Position numbers and translations under genes: made by a program. Shown in pieces: positions 18,363 through 27,756 of a stretch of DNA of 64,000 bases. This stretch comes from Streptomyces sp. MZ04 (GTDB taxonomy: Bacteria > Actinomycetota > Actinomycetes > Streptomycetales > Streptomycetaceae). The notes under the pieces are model-generated. The model was given only the letters and a program-made list of their open reading frames with translations, was not told the origin of the DNA and did no database searches. Location of the stretch: NCBI RefSeq assembly GCF_004684775.1, contig NZ_SRIC01000002.1:1-64000 (forward strand), read 5' to 3'. Within the stretch, counting starts at the first letter, position 1. Every line of letters begins with the position of its first letter.

Positions 18363-19229
18363 ATGCGCTTCTCGGTCAACATCCCGAACTTCGGTGACTT
18401 CGCCGACCCCAGGACCGTGGCGAAGGTGGCCGCGGCGGCGGAACAAGCCGGGTGGGACGGGCTGTTCGTCTGGGATCACGTGCTGCACCGCAAGCACGCG
18501 GGCCTGCCCTTCGGGGACCCTTGGATGCTGCTGACCGCCGCGGCGTTGGCGACCTCCCGGATCAGGCTGGGCACGCTGGTCACCCCGGTCGCCCGGCGCC
18601 GCCCGCAACAACTCGCCCGCCAGGTGGCGACCCTGGACGCGGTGAGCGGCGGCCGGGTCACCTTCGCCGCGGGTCTTGGCGGGCCCGTCGAGGACGAGTA
18701 CGAGAGTTTCGGTGACGCCGCGGACCCGAAGGTGCTGGCCGGGCGACTGGACGAGGGACTCGACCTGCTGCAGCGGTACTGGTCGGGTGAGCCGGTGAAC
18801 CACGACGGACAGCACTACCGGGTACGGGACGTGACCTTGCTGCCCGCCACAGTGCAACGCCCTCGGCCGCCGGTCTGGGTCGCCGGCTTCTGGCCGAACC
18901 GCCCGCCGATGCGCCGGGCCGCCCGCTGGGACGGCGCGGTCCCGCTGTTCACCGATGCCAGACACGGCCACGTGCCGCCCATCGATCAGGTCCGCGACCT
19001 GGTGGCATACGTACGCAAGCAGCGCGAGGACCGCTCCGGCACTCCCTTCGAGATCGTCCTCGGAGGTGCCACGCCGGGCGGCGACGCCGCCAAGACCCGC
19101 GACCTGCTCGGCCCGTTGGCCGATGCGGGAGCCACGTGGTGGGACGAGCGGCAGATCCAGACCAGCGAAGCACTCCACCAGCTCGCACCGGTGCTGCGCC
19201 GCATCGAGCAGGGCCCGCCGGTGTTGTGA
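18363..19229 (+). CDS. LLM-class F420/flavin-dependent oxidoreductase
   Basis: This 288-residue luciferase-like TIM barrel opens with MRFSVNIPNFGDFADP. It contains WDGLFVWDHVLHRK and the family motif IRLGTLVTPVARRRPQQLAR, with the flavin/F420-binding GGRVTFAAGLGG. The substrate is unknown. A GGGG stretch lies immediately upstream of the ATG; an in-frame ATG just upstream is less likely because alignment to the family begins at MRFSV. It sits between a broken regulator and the CGNR gene, with no obvious operon partner. Confidence 0.9.
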   Translation: MRFSVNIPNFGDFADPRTVAKVAAAAEQAGWDGLFVWDHVLHRKHAGLPFGDPWMLLTAAALATSRIRLGTLVTPVARRRPQQLARQVATLDAVSGGRVTFAAGLGGPVEDEYESFGDAADPKVLAGRLDEGLDLLQRYWSGEPVNHDGQHYRVRDVTLLPATVQRPRPPVWVAGFWPNRPPMRRAARWDGAVPLFTDARHGHVPPIDQVRDLVAYVRKQREDRSGTPFEIVLGGATPGGDAAKTRDLLGPLADAGATWWDERQIQTSEALHQLAPVLRRIEQGPPVL

Positions 19230-19263
19230 CCGCGATGCGCCCCCTGCGTACGATACGGCCCGG

Positions 19264-19803
19264 CTATGTCGCCTGCCGCTGCCGGGACGCGTAGGACCGG
19301 GTCTTGTTGCGGTTGCCGCACACCTTCATCGAGCACCAGCGGCGGCTGCGGTTCTTCGACACGTCCCAGAACGCCCAGCCGCAGGTGTGCTCCGCGCAGC
19401 GCTTGAGCCGGACGGCGTCCCCGGTCGTGACCAGCTCACTCCATGCGATCGCCAGCGCGGCCAACGGCCCGCGCTCCGTGGGCAGTTCCCCCATGGGGAT
19501 CAGAAAACCGCGTGCCGTGACCCGTACGGGGTGTCGGGCCAGCACCTGGTCCGCCGCGGCCAGCAGGTGCGGGTCGGGGGTGTCGCCGACATGGCGGCCC
19601 AACTCCTCGCGGATGCCCGCGCGCAGGTCCAGATAGCTGGCGTGGACGTCGGCGGGGATGTCGCCGGGCGCGTCGAGCAGGCCGCAGCCCGTCAGCCACT
19701 GGGCAAGACCGGCCGGGGTGGCGATCTCGTCGCTCGCCTCTTCCACGTCGACGGTGTTGGCGAATGCCTCCACCAGGACGGCTGAGGCCGGTGGCTCCAG
19801 CAT
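19264..19803 (-). CDS. CGNR zinc-finger (ABATE-domain) transcriptional regulator
   Basis: This protein of about 179 residues has an N-terminal ABATE-like helical domain and a C-terminal CGNR finger: RCAEHTCGWAFWDVSKNRSR, then WCSMKVCGNRNKTRSY. The Cys residues and the final CGNR are all present. GGGAGGAG lies 7 bases before the ATG at 19803. These proteins bind DNA. This one is divergent from an MFS exporter, with two dyad operators between them, so it probably represses or activates that transporter in response to a ligand. Confidence 0.9.
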   Translation of the reverse strand: MLEPPASAVLVEAFANTVDVEEASDEIATPAGLAQWLTGCGLLDAPGDIPADVHASYLDLRAGIREELGRHVGDTPDPHLLAAADQVLARHPVRVTARGFLIPMGELPTERGPLAALAIAWSELVTTGDAVRLKRCAEHTCGWAFWDVSKNRSRRWCSMKVCGNRNKTRSYASRQRQAT

Positions 19804-19836
19804 GGGGCGTCTCCTCCCGCAGGTTCCCGCCATTCT

Positions 19837-19916
19837 ACCGCCTAAGCGTTTTACCGGTTGCGTGATGACCGGGAGATGCGCCACAGTGGCCTAACTGGCT
19901 AAAGCATTAGACGGTT
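19837..19916. promoter_or_regulatory. two inverted-repeat operators of TTAG-NN-GGTT half-sites
   Basis: Dyad 1 pairs TACCGCCTAA (19837-19846) with TTTACCGGTT (19850-19859). Dyad 2 pairs AACTGGCTAA (19893-19902) with TTAGACGGTT (19907-19916). The half-sites fit TTAG-two bases-GGTT. They fill the gap between the CGNR gene and the MFS gene. The second CGNR gene in this window has related sites at 55415-55473. Confidence 0.6.
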
Positions 19917-19927
19917 AGTGGAGGGTC

Positions 19928-21211
19928 ATGGTCACGGCGGTGCCCGAGCGGATGGAGACCGGCAACAACGTCGGCGGTGCGACGCCGGGGGATGGCCCTC
20001 CGACAGACACCGGCCGGCGCAACACCGCTGTCCTGGTCGGCTTCACCGCCGCGACCAACCTCGCCGACGGCGTGATGAAGATGGCCCTGCCCCTGCTCGC
20101 GGCCCGGCTCACCGGCTCTCCCGCCCAGGTCACCGCCGTCTCGATGACCCTCACGCTGCCCTGGCTGCTCGTCGCCCTGCACATCGGCGTGCTCGTCGAC
20201 CGCTTCGACCGGCGGCGGCTGCTCTGGGGCGCGAACGGGATGCGGCTCGCGGCGATGGGCTGGCTGACCGTCGCCGCCGCGACCGGAGGCATCACGCTCG
20301 TCCAGCTCTTCACGGCCGGGGTGATCCTCGGCGTCGCCGACGTGCTCGCATCGACCTCCGCCGCCGCGCTGGTCCCGGCCGCGGTGCCGGCGGCGGGGCG
20401 GGAGCGCGCCAACGCCTGGATGGTGGGGGCCGAGACCGTGGGGCAGGAGTTCGCCGGGCCCTTCGTCGGCGGGCTGCTGCTGGCCGCGGGGACCGGCCTC
20501 GCGCTGGGGCTGATCGGCGCCTCGTACGCGCTCGCCGCCCTCGCTCTGCTCCTGCTGGTGGGCCGGTTCCGGGCCGACCGGCCCGCCGCGGACACCGCCC
20601 CCGTCTCGGTCAACAGCCGTATCGCCGAGGGACTGAGCTTCCTCTGGCGCGACCCGGTGCTGCGCACGCTGTCGCTGGTCGTCGCCGTGCTCGCCGCCGT
20701 CTGGGGCGCCTGGCTTGCGCTGATGCCGCTCTATGCCAAGCAGGCCATGGATCTGGGGCCGCAGCAGTACGGCATTGTCCTCAGCGCCCTGGGGATCGGC
20801 GGGGTGGCCGGCACGGTGGCCGTGACCTGGGTGAACCGGCTCCTCGGCGCTCGCTGGGCGATGTTCGCCGACCTGATCGGCACCACCGCGATGGTGGCGC
20901 TGCCCGCTCTGACCACCAACATCTGGGCAGTGGCGGCGGGTGCCTTCCTCGGCGGCATGGGCGGCACGCTCTGGACGGTCAACGCCCGGACCATCACCCA
21001 GCGCATGATCCCCGACGCGATGCTCGGCCGCTACGGCGCGGCGGCCCGGCTCTTCAGCTTCGGCGCCATGCCACTGGGCGCGGCCCTGGTGGGCCTGCTG
21101 GCCGAACTGGGCGGCATGCGGCTCGCCTTCGGGGTGTTCGCCGTGGCCACAGCGGCGACGCCGGTGCTGTTCCTCAGGAACGTCACCCGGCAGGCCCTGG
21201 CGTCCCGATAG
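19928..21211 (+). CDS. MFS transporter (macrolide-efflux/MFS_3 type)
   Basis: This 427-residue protein has about 12 hydrophobic segments. It has the MFS loop 2-3 pattern LLVALHIGVLVDRFDRRRLL and a central cytoplasmic break near FRADRPAADTAPVSVNSRIA. It matches the MFS_3 exporter type (transmembrane secretion fold) rather than sugar uptake. GGAGGG precedes the ATG at short spacing; the ATG at 19952 is an alternative. It is divergent from and probably controlled by the CGNR regulator through the dyads at 19837-19916. The substrate is unknown. Confidence 0.9.
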   Translation: MVTAVPERMETGNNVGGATPGDGPPTDTGRRNTAVLVGFTAATNLADGVMKMALPLLAARLTGSPAQVTAVSMTLTLPWLLVALHIGVLVDRFDRRRLLWGANGMRLAAMGWLTVAAATGGITLVQLFTAGVILGVADVLASTSAAALVPAAVPAAGRERANAWMVGAETVGQEFAGPFVGGLLLAAGTGLALGLIGASYALAALALLLLVGRFRADRPAADTAPVSVNSRIAEGLSFLWRDPVLRTLSLVVAVLAAVWGAWLALMPLYAKQAMDLGPQQYGIVLSALGIGGVAGTVAVTWVNRLLGARWAMFADLIGTTAMVALPALTTNIWAVAAGAFLGGMGGTLWTVNARTITQRMIPDAMLGRYGAAARLFSFGAMPLGAALVGLLAELGGMRLAFGVFAVATAATPVLFLRNVTRQALASR

Positions 21212-21351
21212 CACCGCGCCGCCTCGGGGCCCGACGCTCGGCCGAGCCGGAGGGGACGGGAAACCAATGCCCGGCGGTTCTTCGCCCGCACACGTTCAGC
21301 TTCCCGACCCCACCTGGTAAGCGCTGGGCCCACCACCTCGTACAACCTGAA

Positions 21352-22722
21352 TCACACGAGTTCGGGTTGCGGTTCCGTTTCCGGTTGCCGCGCCGGTGCG
21401 GCCTTCGGCTCCCACAGCTTGGTGGTCCGCATATAGCCGTAGACCACGGAGGCCATCGCCAGAAGAAGAAGTGGCCCAAAGGCCCACGGATACTTGGCCA
21501 TCTCCATCGGCAGGTAGCGATACGAAACCAACAGCAGAGCGAAAACCGCTACGCCGTACGCGACCAGCTGGATTCCTTGCCGGTCCCAGCCGCGGTCCAG
21601 CGCGCGCAGAGCCGCGTCGATCGTGAACGCGAACACCACGCCGGCGACGATATCCACGCCGTAGTGGTAGCCGAATCCCAGCGTCGCGCCGAGCGTCGCA
21701 ATCAGCCAGAACGTGCCCGCGTAACGCAGAATGCGTGGGCCCTTGCGGGAATGAATGAAGATCGCGGTGGCCCACGCCGTGTGCAGGCTCGGCATGCAGT
21801 TGCGAGGAGTGAGCTCGTCGAACGGCATCGACTGCGGGTTACCGATCGGCGGCGGCGTGTCCGGCCACAGATTGGCCACCGCCAAGTGCTCGCCGCCGGT
21901 GCCGAAGGCGCCCGTGCCGTAGGCGAAGATCGGTCCAACTACCGGGAAGATCATGTAGATGGCGGGCCCGAGCAGGCCGATGACCAGGAAGGTGCGCACC
22001 AGATGGTGGCCCGGGAAGCGGCGCTCGGCCGCCACGTTGCGCAGCTGGTACACCGTGACGACGACCGCGGCCACCGCGAGCTGAATGTAGACGTAGTCGA
22101 GGACATGGGCGCCGATCGAGCCGGTGGCCGAGACGATCCGGCCCGCCACCCACGACGGGTTGCCCAGCGCGTGATCGGCGGAGGCCAGATACTGGTCGAG
22201 CACCATCGGGCGGGTCTTCGAGGTGATGAGGAGCCACGTGTCGCCCGTCTTGCGGCCGGCCACCAGCAGCAGGCCGAGACCGACGCCCTTCAGGAGCAGG
22301 ACCCGTTCCGCGCCGGTGCGGCGTGTGACGGCGATGACCCCATAGGCCAGGAGCACCCACAACGCACCGTTGCCGAACATCATCTTGGCGTCGAGCGCCC
22401 AGCGAACCAGGAAGAAGACGATGTCGATTCCGATGGCGGCACCGACCGCGATGAACCGCTGGCGCCAGGTGAGGACCACCATCATCAACGCCATACCGGC
22501 GTACAGCAGCGGCCCCGATTTGGGTGCGAATATCACCTCTCGCACCTGATTGGCCATCGGCCCCGGCAGGCCGTAGTGACGCGCGGCGATCTCCAGCGCT
22601 ATGAGGAATCCGAGGGCCACAACTGCCGCTGTGGTCCACAGAATCGCCCGTGGTTGACGCCACGCGGCGAGCACTGCTCTGCAGTTTCTTCCCGAAAGGA
22701 TTCGCGATGCTATAGGTATCAA
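21352..22722 (-). CDS. membrane PAP2-superfamily phosphatase / inositol phosphorylceramide synthase-like protein
   Basis: This 456-residue protein has about 10 predicted membrane spans. The PAP2 signature is split as usual: the PSLH motif in NCMPSLHTAWATAIF, and the downstream histidine/aspartate in GYHYGVDIVAGVVFAF. Proteins of this group act on lipid phosphates or transfer phospho-head groups in the membrane. The C-terminal tail is short, charged and Pro/Glu-rich. The preceding 45 bases (22723-22767) are AT-rich for this genome and are the probable promoter region. Confidence 0.88.
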   Translation of the reverse strand: MIPIASRILSGRNCRAVLAAWRQPRAILWTTAAVVALGFLIALEIAARHYGLPGPMANQVREVIFAPKSGPLLYAGMALMMVVLTWRQRFIAVGAAIGIDIVFFLVRWALDAKMMFGNGALWVLLAYGVIAVTRRTGAERVLLLKGVGLGLLLVAGRKTGDTWLLITSKTRPMVLDQYLASADHALGNPSWVAGRIVSATGSIGAHVLDYVYIQLAVAAVVVTVYQLRNVAAERRFPGHHLVRTFLVIGLLGPAIYMIFPVVGPIFAYGTGAFGTGGEHLAVANLWPDTPPPIGNPQSMPFDELTPRNCMPSLHTAWATAIFIHSRKGPRILRYAGTFWLIATLGATLGFGYHYGVDIVAGVVFAFTIDAALRALDRGWDRQGIQLVAYGVAVFALLLVSYRYLPMEMAKYPWAFGPLLLLAMASVVYGYMRTTKLWEPKAAPARQPETEPQPELV

Positions 22723-22847
22723 TGTCTGGCCGATTTGTTAGTTGTGGTTAATTGGCTCACTCTTCGTGCTAGATAGCGTGGTTTTGTGATGAAGTAAGGG
22801 CGATCAGGGCACTCCTCGTGAGTTCGATCATGCTAGCGGAGCGGTTT

Positions 22848-23014
22848 TCAGGGGTACGACAACGGGGGCGCGGAAGGGATCGCCGGACTGGTGTTGATCT
22901 CGGCCCCGACCGCCCAGACGTCGTCCTCGCGCATCCCGCAGAGGTGAGCATCGCGGCAGCCACCATGGTGACGGCCACGATGCCCCTGGGTCTGATGCCC
23001 GCAGCTCTGCCCAT
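22848..23014 (-). pseudogene. small lipoprotein gene with a one-base deletion
   Basis: From the ATG at 23014, with GGGG before it, the frame encodes a signal peptide and lipobox (VAAAMLTSAGC). Near 22930 the high-GC3 frame moves by one base. The continuing frame reads EDDVWAVGAEINTSPAIPSA, then PPLSYP and a stop at 22848, giving a lipoprotein of about 55 residues if repaired. Without repair, the frame runs to 22769 with poor codon use. The function is unknown. Confidence 0.5.
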
Positions 23015-23158
23015 GATCGATCCCCCTGATCGCTCCCTTGCGGAGCGGTTCTCGGCGAGCGGGCAGCGTACCGCCTGATGTCGGACATCTGAGCGACGGG
23101 ATGCGACGACGGACAGCTCGTCGTGTTCCTTCAGCCGGCCTCCTTCAACCGACCTCCT

Positions 23159-26100
23159 TCAGTCGACGGGTTCGATCCAGACGTTGCGGAAACGGACCTT
23201 GTTGCCGTGGTCCTGCAGCCGGATCGCGCCCGCTGCCGCGGATTCGGGATCGCCCGCGCCGGTCGGGCCGTCGACGGCCACGTCGTCGTGGACCTTCTTG
23301 CCGTTCCACACCACGCTGATCCTGGCGTCGGCGGTCTTCTTCCCGTCCGCGTCGTGGCGCGCGGCTCGGAAGACGATGTCGTACGTCTGCCACGTCTCCG
23401 GCGCCGTGGAGGCGTTGTGGTCGGCGGCCTTCTTGGTGTAGATGGAGCCGGCTTCGTTCGCGGCGAGTTTCTCCACTCCGAACGAGTCGAGTATCTGGAT
23501 CTCGTACCGCTCCTGAAGGTAGATCCCGCTGTTGCCGCGGTCTTGCCCGGTGACGTCGTCGGGCAGCTTCGGCACGCGGAATTCGGCGTGCAGCTTGAAG
23601 TCGCCGAAGGCCTGCTTGGTGCGGATGTCCCCGCAGCACACCTCGATCGATTCGTCGGCCGTGTGGGGCCATTCGACGCTGCGGCCGTCGGTGTGCTGCC
23701 AGGCGGTGGAGGCACTGCCGCCGGAGAACAGATCGATACGGCTGTTGGGCCGGCGCACCTCGATCATGTCGAGGTTCACATTGCCGGTGTCCTCGGGCCG
23801 GTAGGTGTAGGTGATGGTGTTGTGGCCTTTGCGCAGGGCGAGTTGCTCGGTCTTGGTCGACCAGCGCTTCCACGTATCGGTCGAGGGCAGACTGGTCTGA
23901 CGTGCCTGCCCGCCGTTCACACTCACGCCGAGAGTCTTGGTGCCGGCGAACGGGTGCGGTCCGTTCGCATAGCGCAGGCCCACGGCGTACGTGCCCTTGG
24001 CGGGAGCCTCGACGTCGAACGTGACGGTGGCGCCGGGGTCGGTGAAGCCGTCGACGAAGCCGCCGCCGGTGTAGCCGGCGTGCTCGGTGTCGACGTCCGC
24101 GCCGCCGGAATGCCGCGCCGACTCGGCGTCGTAGGAGGTGACCGGCTCGTCGCGGCCCGGACGTGCGTTGAGCGTGTACCACGCCTCGGTGGACCACAGT
24201 TGCTCACCGTCGGCGGAGGAGAAGGGGCGCGGCGAGCGCACATGCACCACCCGGTCGCTCTTGAGTCCGGGGATGGTCAGGCTGACGGTGCGGCGGTCGT
24301 CGGAGACGTGGGCGCCGGTGACGGGCAGGGCTTCCTCGTCGACCTTGGGGCCGCCGTAGTCGGGGGTGGGGGAGTAGCGCCACTGCTCGACGGAGTAGGC
24401 ACCGCTGGTCAGTTTCTCGACGGTCTTGTCCGACAGCGGTGTGGTGTAGGTGAGTTTGAAGCCGTCGCGGGTGGCACGCATGGTCTTGATGTCGAAGGCG
24501 GTCTTGCCGTTCGGCGTGAGCTTTTGCAGGCCGAAGCGGAGTTTGCCTTCCTGGCCCCAGTTGCCGTCCGCGCCGAGCCCGCCGGTGTAGATCGCCCCGT
24601 CAGGACCGGTGGAGATGCGGGTGATGCCGGACTCCAGACCTTGGGTGTGACGGAAGACCGCACCCTGGAACTCCCCGTTGACCTTCTCCAGGTCGGCGCG
24701 CTGCAGCCCGCCGTAAGTGACGTCACCGAACATCAACTGCCCGGCGAAGGGCCCCTTCTTCACCGTCATGGGGGTGCTGGGGGAGTTGGCTATCTCGTTC
24801 TGCGGCAGCCACAGCACCGGCTTGGTGACGGGCTTGTCGTCGAACGGACCGTCGGGATTGGTGTAGTGGTTGAAGAACCGGTCCTGCTTGATGTGCACCA
24901 GTTTCGATGCGGGCAGCCAGCCACCCTGGTTGTCGGTGACGAACAGTTCACCCTCCGGGCCGCGGCCGATGCCGTTGGGGGTACGCAGACCGCCGGCCAG
25001 GTAACTGACCTTCCCGCTCGCCTTGTTCACCTTGATCGTGGTGCCGCGGTTGGCGGCGGGCTGCGGATCGGTCGTCGCGCCGCCGTAGTTGATGGCGACG
25101 GACAGGTTCAGATAGAAATTCCCGTCCTCGTAGAGCAGCCCGAACGCGAACTCGTGGAAGTTCCCGCCGTAGGGCCACTCGGCGACCTTCCGGATCTCAC
25201 CCGCGTCGTTGTCCCCGTCGATATCGGCGAGCTCGGTCAACTGATGCTTCTCGGAGACATACAGCTTCCCGTCCACGTACTTGATGCCCATCGGCTCCTT
25301 GAGCCCGTCGGCGATCTTCTCGTACGTGACCTTGTCAGGACCGGTGTCGCCGGTGACGTTGTCGAGGACGTACACCGCGCCCTCGGTCTCCTGGCTGCCA
25401 CCCCAGGTGGTCACCGCGAGCCGGCCGTCGGGCAGCCAGTCCATCGCGGACACCTGCGGCTCAAATCCCTTGGGGCGCAGGTCGGTCAAGGTGTAGCCAG
25501 GGTTGACCGAGGTGAGCGGAAGGCCGTCGCCGGGGGTGTCGTAACTGCCCTCGCACTCCTTGCGGCCCGGCGCGGTGACCCGCACCACGCCGGCGTCCGT
25601 GCTGAGCACGGAGTTGGGTACGAGGGTGAAGGCGTCGGCGCCGGGCGGCTTCCACTGCAGGGTGACCTGCTGGTCGTTGCCGCGGTCGAAGTGGTCGATG
25701 CGCAGGGGGTGATAGCCCGGAGCGAGGGTGATCTCGCCGTCCTTGGGCTCGGCCCCGTGCAGTCCGTCGTGATCGATGACCTTCTGGCCGCCGATGAACA
25801 GGCGTGAGCCGTCATCACTGATCAGACGGAAGGCGTACGCGCCGTTTGCGGGGACATTGATGTTGCCGATGATCTGCGACACGAAGTTGTCGGTGAACCC
25901 GAAGCCGTCGGTGGAGGACCAGTCGACGGTGGGGATCAGCTTGTCGACGTTGGGGGTCTGGGCGGGCTTGAGGTCGCAGAGCTTGCTGAGCGGGGACTGG
26001 ATGTCGAACACCCGCAGCGTGACGCCGGGTTCCTGAGGCGGCAGATCGGCGAACGGCTTCTCGCCGGAACCGGCGCCGGTACCGACGCCGGTGGCTGTCG

Positions 26101-26218
26101 GCGTGGTGAGCGCGCCGGCAAGCAGCAGCCCGAGAAGTATCCCGGTGGCTCTGCGCGGTCTCAGGCGCGTGAGTCGGCGGATGCGGGGTGGGCGCGTGGG
26201 GTGCTCGTGTGGCTTCAC
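23159..26218 (-). CDS. large secreted PA14 / sorbosone dehydrogenase-like propeller / carbohydrate-binding / DUF1080 protein
   Basis: This protein of about 1019 residues starts at the GTG at 26218, preceded by GGAGACA. A basic N-terminus and a hydrophobic signal (ATGILLGLLLAGALTTP) lead to a PA14 domain (about 60-170, GRKVIDHDGLHG-type region reads GGQKVIDHDG). A beta-propeller of the sorbosone dehydrogenase/PQQ-like type follows (about 215-580). A CBM6/35-like module lies at about 700-835 and a C-terminal DUF1080 (3-keto-glycoside hydrolase, concanavalin-like) domain at about 845-1019 (GNSGIYLQERYEIQILDSFG). It is probably an extracellular sugar-binding and -processing enzyme. It is monocistronic; the short direct repeats CCTCCTTCA lie just downstream of the stop. 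Confidence 0.9.
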   Translation of the reverse strand: MKPHEHPTRPPRIRRLTRLRPRRATGILLGLLLAGALTTPTATGVGTGAGSGEKPFADLPPQEPGVTLRVFDIQSPLSKLCDLKPAQTPNVDKLIPTVDWSSTDGFGFTDNFVSQIIGNINVPANGAYAFRLISDDGSRLFIGGQKVIDHDGLHGAEPKDGEITLAPGYHPLRIDHFDRGNDQQVTLQWKPPGADAFTLVPNSVLSTDAGVVRVTAPGRKECEGSYDTPGDGLPLTSVNPGYTLTDLRPKGFEPQVSAMDWLPDGRLAVTTWGGSQETEGAVYVLDNVTGDTGPDKVTYEKIADGLKEPMGIKYVDGKLYVSEKHQLTELADIDGDNDAGEIRKVAEWPYGGNFHEFAFGLLYEDGNFYLNLSVAINYGGATTDPQPAANRGTTIKVNKASGKVSYLAGGLRTPNGIGRGPEGELFVTDNQGGWLPASKLVHIKQDRFFNHYTNPDGPFDDKPVTKPVLWLPQNEIANSPSTPMTVKKGPFAGQLMFGDVTYGGLQRADLEKVNGEFQGAVFRHTQGLESGITRISTGPDGAIYTGGLGADGNWGQEGKLRFGLQKLTPNGKTAFDIKTMRATRDGFKLTYTTPLSDKTVEKLTSGAYSVEQWRYSPTPDYGGPKVDEEALPVTGAHVSDDRRTVSLTIPGLKSDRVVHVRSPRPFSSADGEQLWSTEAWYTLNARPGRDEPVTSYDAESARHSGGADVDTEHAGYTGGGFVDGFTDPGATVTFDVEAPAKGTYAVGLRYANGPHPFAGTKTLGVSVNGGQARQTSLPSTDTWKRWSTKTEQLALRKGHNTITYTYRPEDTGNVNLDMIEVRRPNSRIDLFSGGSASTAWQHTDGRSVEWPHTADESIEVCCGDIRTKQAFGDFKLHAEFRVPKLPDDVTGQDRGNSGIYLQERYEIQILDSFGVEKLAANEAGSIYTKKAADHNASTAPETWQTYDIVFRAARHDADGKKTADARISVVWNGKKVHDDVAVDGPTGAGDPESAAAGAIRLQDHGNKVRFRNVWIEPVD

Positions 26219-26558
26219 TCTGTCTCCTGCTGCGCGCTGCGAGGCGGCCGGGGCCGCCTCGGCCGCCCGCGTCCGCGGAGTGGAGTTCATGCACATGCCG
26301 GTGGTGCGGGGTGCGGCATTCGGCCGCGCCTGCACTGACTTCCGTACGAGAGCGACACACAGCGTACGAAGCGAGCCTCGCAGCGTCCATACTTTGTCCT
26401 CAAGAAGGAGAAACGGTAGGGGAGTTGGCGTGGGGTCGGCGCTGCACGGGGCAAGGCCGCGGGTGTCCTGGCCCGAGGCCGACGCGCCGCCTCACATTCC
26501 GGCGGGCTGCGTTGTCGTACTGGTGAAGACGACAACACGACACGGCGAGGGGACTCCA

Positions 26559-27665
26559 ATGAACGACTTCCAGGCCATCGCGGACCGCGTCGAGATCGAG
26601 GCGCTGCGCGGCGAGTTCAGCGACGCGGCGATGATGCGCGACCGACCCCGTCTGGCGTCGCTGTTCACACCGGACGGTGCCCTGCGCATGCCCAACATCC
26701 CTGTCGAGCAGATCGGCCGGGAGGAGATCCTGGCCGGGGGCGAGCGGCTGCAGAGCCAGCTGGACTTCTTCGTACAGACCACGCACCCCGGCACGATCCT
26801 GCTCGACGGCGACACCGCGACCGGCCGCGCCTACATCCAGGAACTCGGTCGCGCCCTCGACGGGCGTCAGGGTCTGAACTACGCCGTCTACCACGACCGT
26901 TACCAGCGCACCGAGGAGGGCTGGAAGTTCGCCGAGCGGGTGTACGAGGTCAGGTACCTCGACATGTCCCCGCTGGCGGGCTCGGCGCCCCACGCGGCGC
27001 AGGGCTCCGAGTCCGGGACCAACCGGGCAGACGCCACGGCCGCCCCGACTCCGGCCACAGCCTTCACCGCCCCGGCATCGGCCGAACAACTGGAGCGGGT
27101 CGCCGCCGCGCTGCGCGCCAACGGCTTCGCCGCGGAGATCCTCGACGACGCCGCGGCCGCGCGTACCCGCATCAAGGAGCTGGTCCCCGAGGGCGCCAGC
27201 GTGCTCACCGGAGCCAGCGAGACCCTCCGACTGTCCGGCATCGACGAGGACATCAACGCCAGTGGCCAGTACGACGCCATCAGGCCGCGCATCCTGGCCA
27301 TCGACCGCGCCACCGGCGCCGACGAGATCCGAAGGCTGGTCGCCGTCCCCGATTTCGTCGTCAACAGCGTCGCCGCGGTCACCGAGACCGGCTCGCTCGT
27401 TCTTGCCTCGGGCAGCGGCAGCCAACTCCCCGCCAACGCGGGCGGCGCCGCCCAGGCGGTCTGGATCGTCGGAGCGCAGAAGGTGGTGCCTGACCTGAGC
27501 ACAGCGCTGCGCCGCGTCGAGGAACACGCCCTCCCGCTGGAGAGCGCCCGCGCCCAAGCGGTCTACGGGACGCCCAGCGCCGTCAACCGCCTGCTGATTC
27601 TCAACGCGGAACCCCGCCCGGGGCGCGGCACGGTGCTGCTTCTCCGAGAGGCCATCGGATACTGA
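26559..27665 (+). CDS. SnoaL-like domain fused to LUD (lactate-utilisation, LutC-like) domain
   Basis: This protein of about 368 residues has an N-terminal SnoaL/NTF2 cone (about 5-130: LRGEFSDAAMMRDRPRLASL, YNAVYHDRYQRTEEGWKF-type end). A Thr/Ala/Pro linker (about 135-170) connects it to a LUD-domain core (about 175-360). Visible in the core are ANGFAAEILDD, KELVPEGASVLTGASETL, ALTETGSLVLASG-type ETGSLVLASGSG and the C-terminal PSAVNRLLILN. LUD proteins normally take part in lactate oxidation complexes. Here no LutA/LutB genes are seen. GGCGAGGGG precedes the ATG. The fusion is uncommon in my experience. Confidence 0.85.
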   Translation: MNDFQAIADRVEIEALRGEFSDAAMMRDRPRLASLFTPDGALRMPNIPVEQIGREEILAGGERLQSQLDFFVQTTHPGTILLDGDTATGRAYIQELGRALDGRQGLNYAVYHDRYQRTEEGWKFAERVYEVRYLDMSPLAGSAPHAAQGSESGTNRADATAAPTPATAFTAPASAEQLERVAAALRANGFAAEILDDAAAARTRIKELVPEGASVLTGASETLRLSGIDEDINASGQYDAIRPRILAIDRATGADEIRRLVAVPDFVVNSVAAVTETGSLVLASGSGSQLPANAGGAAQAVWIVGAQKVVPDLSTALRRVEEHALPLESARAQAVYGTPSAVNRLLILNAEPRPGRGTVLLLREAIGY

Positions 27666-27756
27666 CCTGGCCCAGGGTCCGTTTGACTAAGAGACGGGCT
27701 CAGAGCCAGTCATTGAGCAGCTGCTTGAGTGTGGTGCGCGGGTGTCCGGGCTGATT

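Noticed and set aside
19918..22776. Long plus-strand frame spanning the MFS and PAP2 genes
   Set aside because: It is out of frame with the MFS gene and antisense to the PAP2 gene, with low-complexity Arg/His/Gly content. No motif.
23123..25807. Plus-strand 894-codon frame opposite the PA14-propeller protein
   Set aside because: Antisense shadow. The minus strand has a signal peptide and four recognisable domains.
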